This document shows, one piece after another, positions 5,203 to 6,014 of a stretch of 6,014 nt of DNA. Position numbers and translations under genes: made by a program. The notes under the pieces are model-generated. The model was not told where the DNA came from. It did not search any database and was given only the letters and a program-made list of their open reading frames with translations. This stretch comes from Treponema sp. (GTDB taxonomy: Bacteria > Spirochaetota > Spirochaetia > Treponematales > Breznakiellaceae), in the NCBI GenBank assembly GCA_031278025.1, contig JAITLF010000223.1, positions 1 to 6,014 of the forward strand. Direction: 5' to 3'. Position 1 is the first letter of the stretch, and each line of letters opens with the position of its first letter.

Positions 5203-6014
5203 TCAACCGTGCCGTTTATTTTTAGTTTTATGATTTCCATGTTTTCAAGACCGTCATTGTCAACAACTTTCACTGCTATCGTGTGTATGCCTGTTTTGAA
5301 TACCCGTGTTTGTTTTCCCTCTTTGTCGATAATGATTGACGGCCTAAAACCTTTTTCCACATTGTAGGTAAAATCCCAGCTATAGAATTCAATGCCCGCG
5401 GCGCTTTGTCCTGCCGCAAGCAACTCTATCTTCCGGTTTCCCGCGGACGTTCCGTCCGATGCATCTTTTTCCAGTTCATTGATATGAACATCAATAACCG
5501 GCTTTGTGGCGATGGGGATTATTTCCTCAACCTTTACTAATTTTATAATGCGGTCTTCCCTGTTCTTTAACCGGGCGGTTTCTTCAATAGCGCCCTTGCC
5601 GAAAGAAAAGGCGATAATATACCCGATGGGCTTTTTTGCCGTGATATTCCTTTCCAGCAACGCTTTATCAAAACGCTGAACCGCCGCAACAAAATTGTCT
5701 ATGACATTGCGTCCGATGTTATCCGAGCGTTTCACCTGTATCGGCGTACCGTCGCCTGTTTTTCCGTCAAGCCCCATGTCGCCGCGTTGCTTGGCGTTGG
5801 GTGTCCCGCCGAACTGCTGGACAATCCAGCTTTCAAACTGGAAAGCGTCCTTGTAACGGAGGGTGTCATAGTCGTATTTGTGAAGCTGCACGGTATAGGG
5901 GGAACTGAACAAGTCCGCCTGTTTTTGCAATCGCAATTCAGTAACCTTTACCGCCATCGCCGATTGGTCTATGCCTATCCACTGCCGGTTAAGCCTGTCC
6001 GCAACGGCAATGGT
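5193..6014 (-). CDS. DNA methyltransferase fused to an Mrr-like nuclease and a PKD-like domain (N-terminal part outside window)
   Basis: The frame is open from the window edge to TGA 5195-5193, showing the last 273 residues; the ATG at 5957 is internal, since the protein reads through it. Visible residues 1-32 (TIAVADRLNRQWIGIDQSAM onward) match the end of the Rossmann domain of amino-DNA methyltransferases of the beta class: the GxGTT SAM-binding motif must lie just outside, and WIGID (12-16) carries the acidic ribose-binding residue. Next comes a PD-(D/E)xK-type nuclease: FQFESWIVQQFGG (58-70), GDMGLDGKTG (78-87) and PIQVKRSDNIGRN (91-103) give the D83 ... QxK95 arrangement of Mrr-like enzymes. 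A charged linker leads to a beta-rich C-terminal domain (208-267) with YSWDF and GIHTIAVKVVDNDGLENMEI, like PKD/immunoglobulin folds. It probably methylates and cleaves a DNA sequence as a self-contained restriction-modification enzyme. The last codons abut the IS630 remnant. Methylase and nuclease calls are good; the PKD call is moderate. Confidence 0.8.
   Translation of the reverse strand, partial: TIAVADRLNRQWIGIDQSAMAVKVTELRLQKQADLFSSPYTVQLHKYDYDTLRYKDAFQFESWIVQQFGGTPNAKQRGDMGLDGKTGDGTPIQVKRSDNIGRNVIDNFVAAVQRFDKALLERNITAKKPIGYIIAFSFGKGAIEETARLKNREDRIIKLVKVEEIIPIATKPVIDVHINELEKDASDGTSAGNRKIELLAAGQSAAGIEFYSWDFTYNVEKGFRPSIIIDKEGKQTRVFKTGIHTIAVKVVDNDGLENMEIIKLKINGTVELC

Noticed and set aside
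5203..5367. C-terminal continuation of the IS630 open frame
   Set aside because: It shows no transposase similarity and is the complement of the PKD-like part of the minus-strand gene.

Overview
The window looks like a piece of a spirochaete chromosome, most likely a Treponema of the insect-gut type (inference). The grounds are a thymidylate kinase beside a secreted protein of a kind I remember only from treponemes, a GC-rich protein of the ADAPP-like/fibronectin-like sort common in that genus, and perfect GC-rich hairpins between genes. The conserved part (1 to about 4080) is GC-rich: 42 of 60 bases are G or C in line 3001. The stretch around 4740 is strongly AT-rich (15 of 60), which suggests DNA of another origin.

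Layout: 1-336 (+) is the C-terminal end of a surface or cytosolic protein of unknown function, followed by a perfect 10-bp hairpin. At 422-1066 (+) lies thymidylate kinase (tmk), and 20 bases later, probably in the same transcript, a 205-residue exported helical protein (1087-1704) closed by a weak terminator. Facing it from the other strand is a 720-residue U32-family protein (3998-1836, -) of the RlhA type. It has a well-formed promoter (TTGTAC-17-TATACT) and a clear ribosome binding site, and probably takes part in hydroxylating a base of ribosomal RNA.

From about 4080 to 5205 the window is a scrap-heap of mobile DNA. It holds the 5' third of an IS1182-family transposase with a frameshift, the first half of a VOC/glyoxalase-like gene in AT-rich DNA, and an IS630-family transposase remnant that kept only its DNA-binding half and has an in-frame internal deletion.

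These scraps abut the 3' end of a minus-strand restriction-modification gene that enters from the right edge (6014-5193). The visible 273 residues hold the tail of an amino-DNA-methyltransferase Rossmann domain, then an Mrr-like PD-(D/E)xK nuclease domain, then a PKD/immunoglobulin-like beta domain. Methylation and cleavage in one polypeptide, plus a domain usually found outside cells, make this the most interesting gene here. No RNA gene, CRISPR array or complete mobile element is visible.
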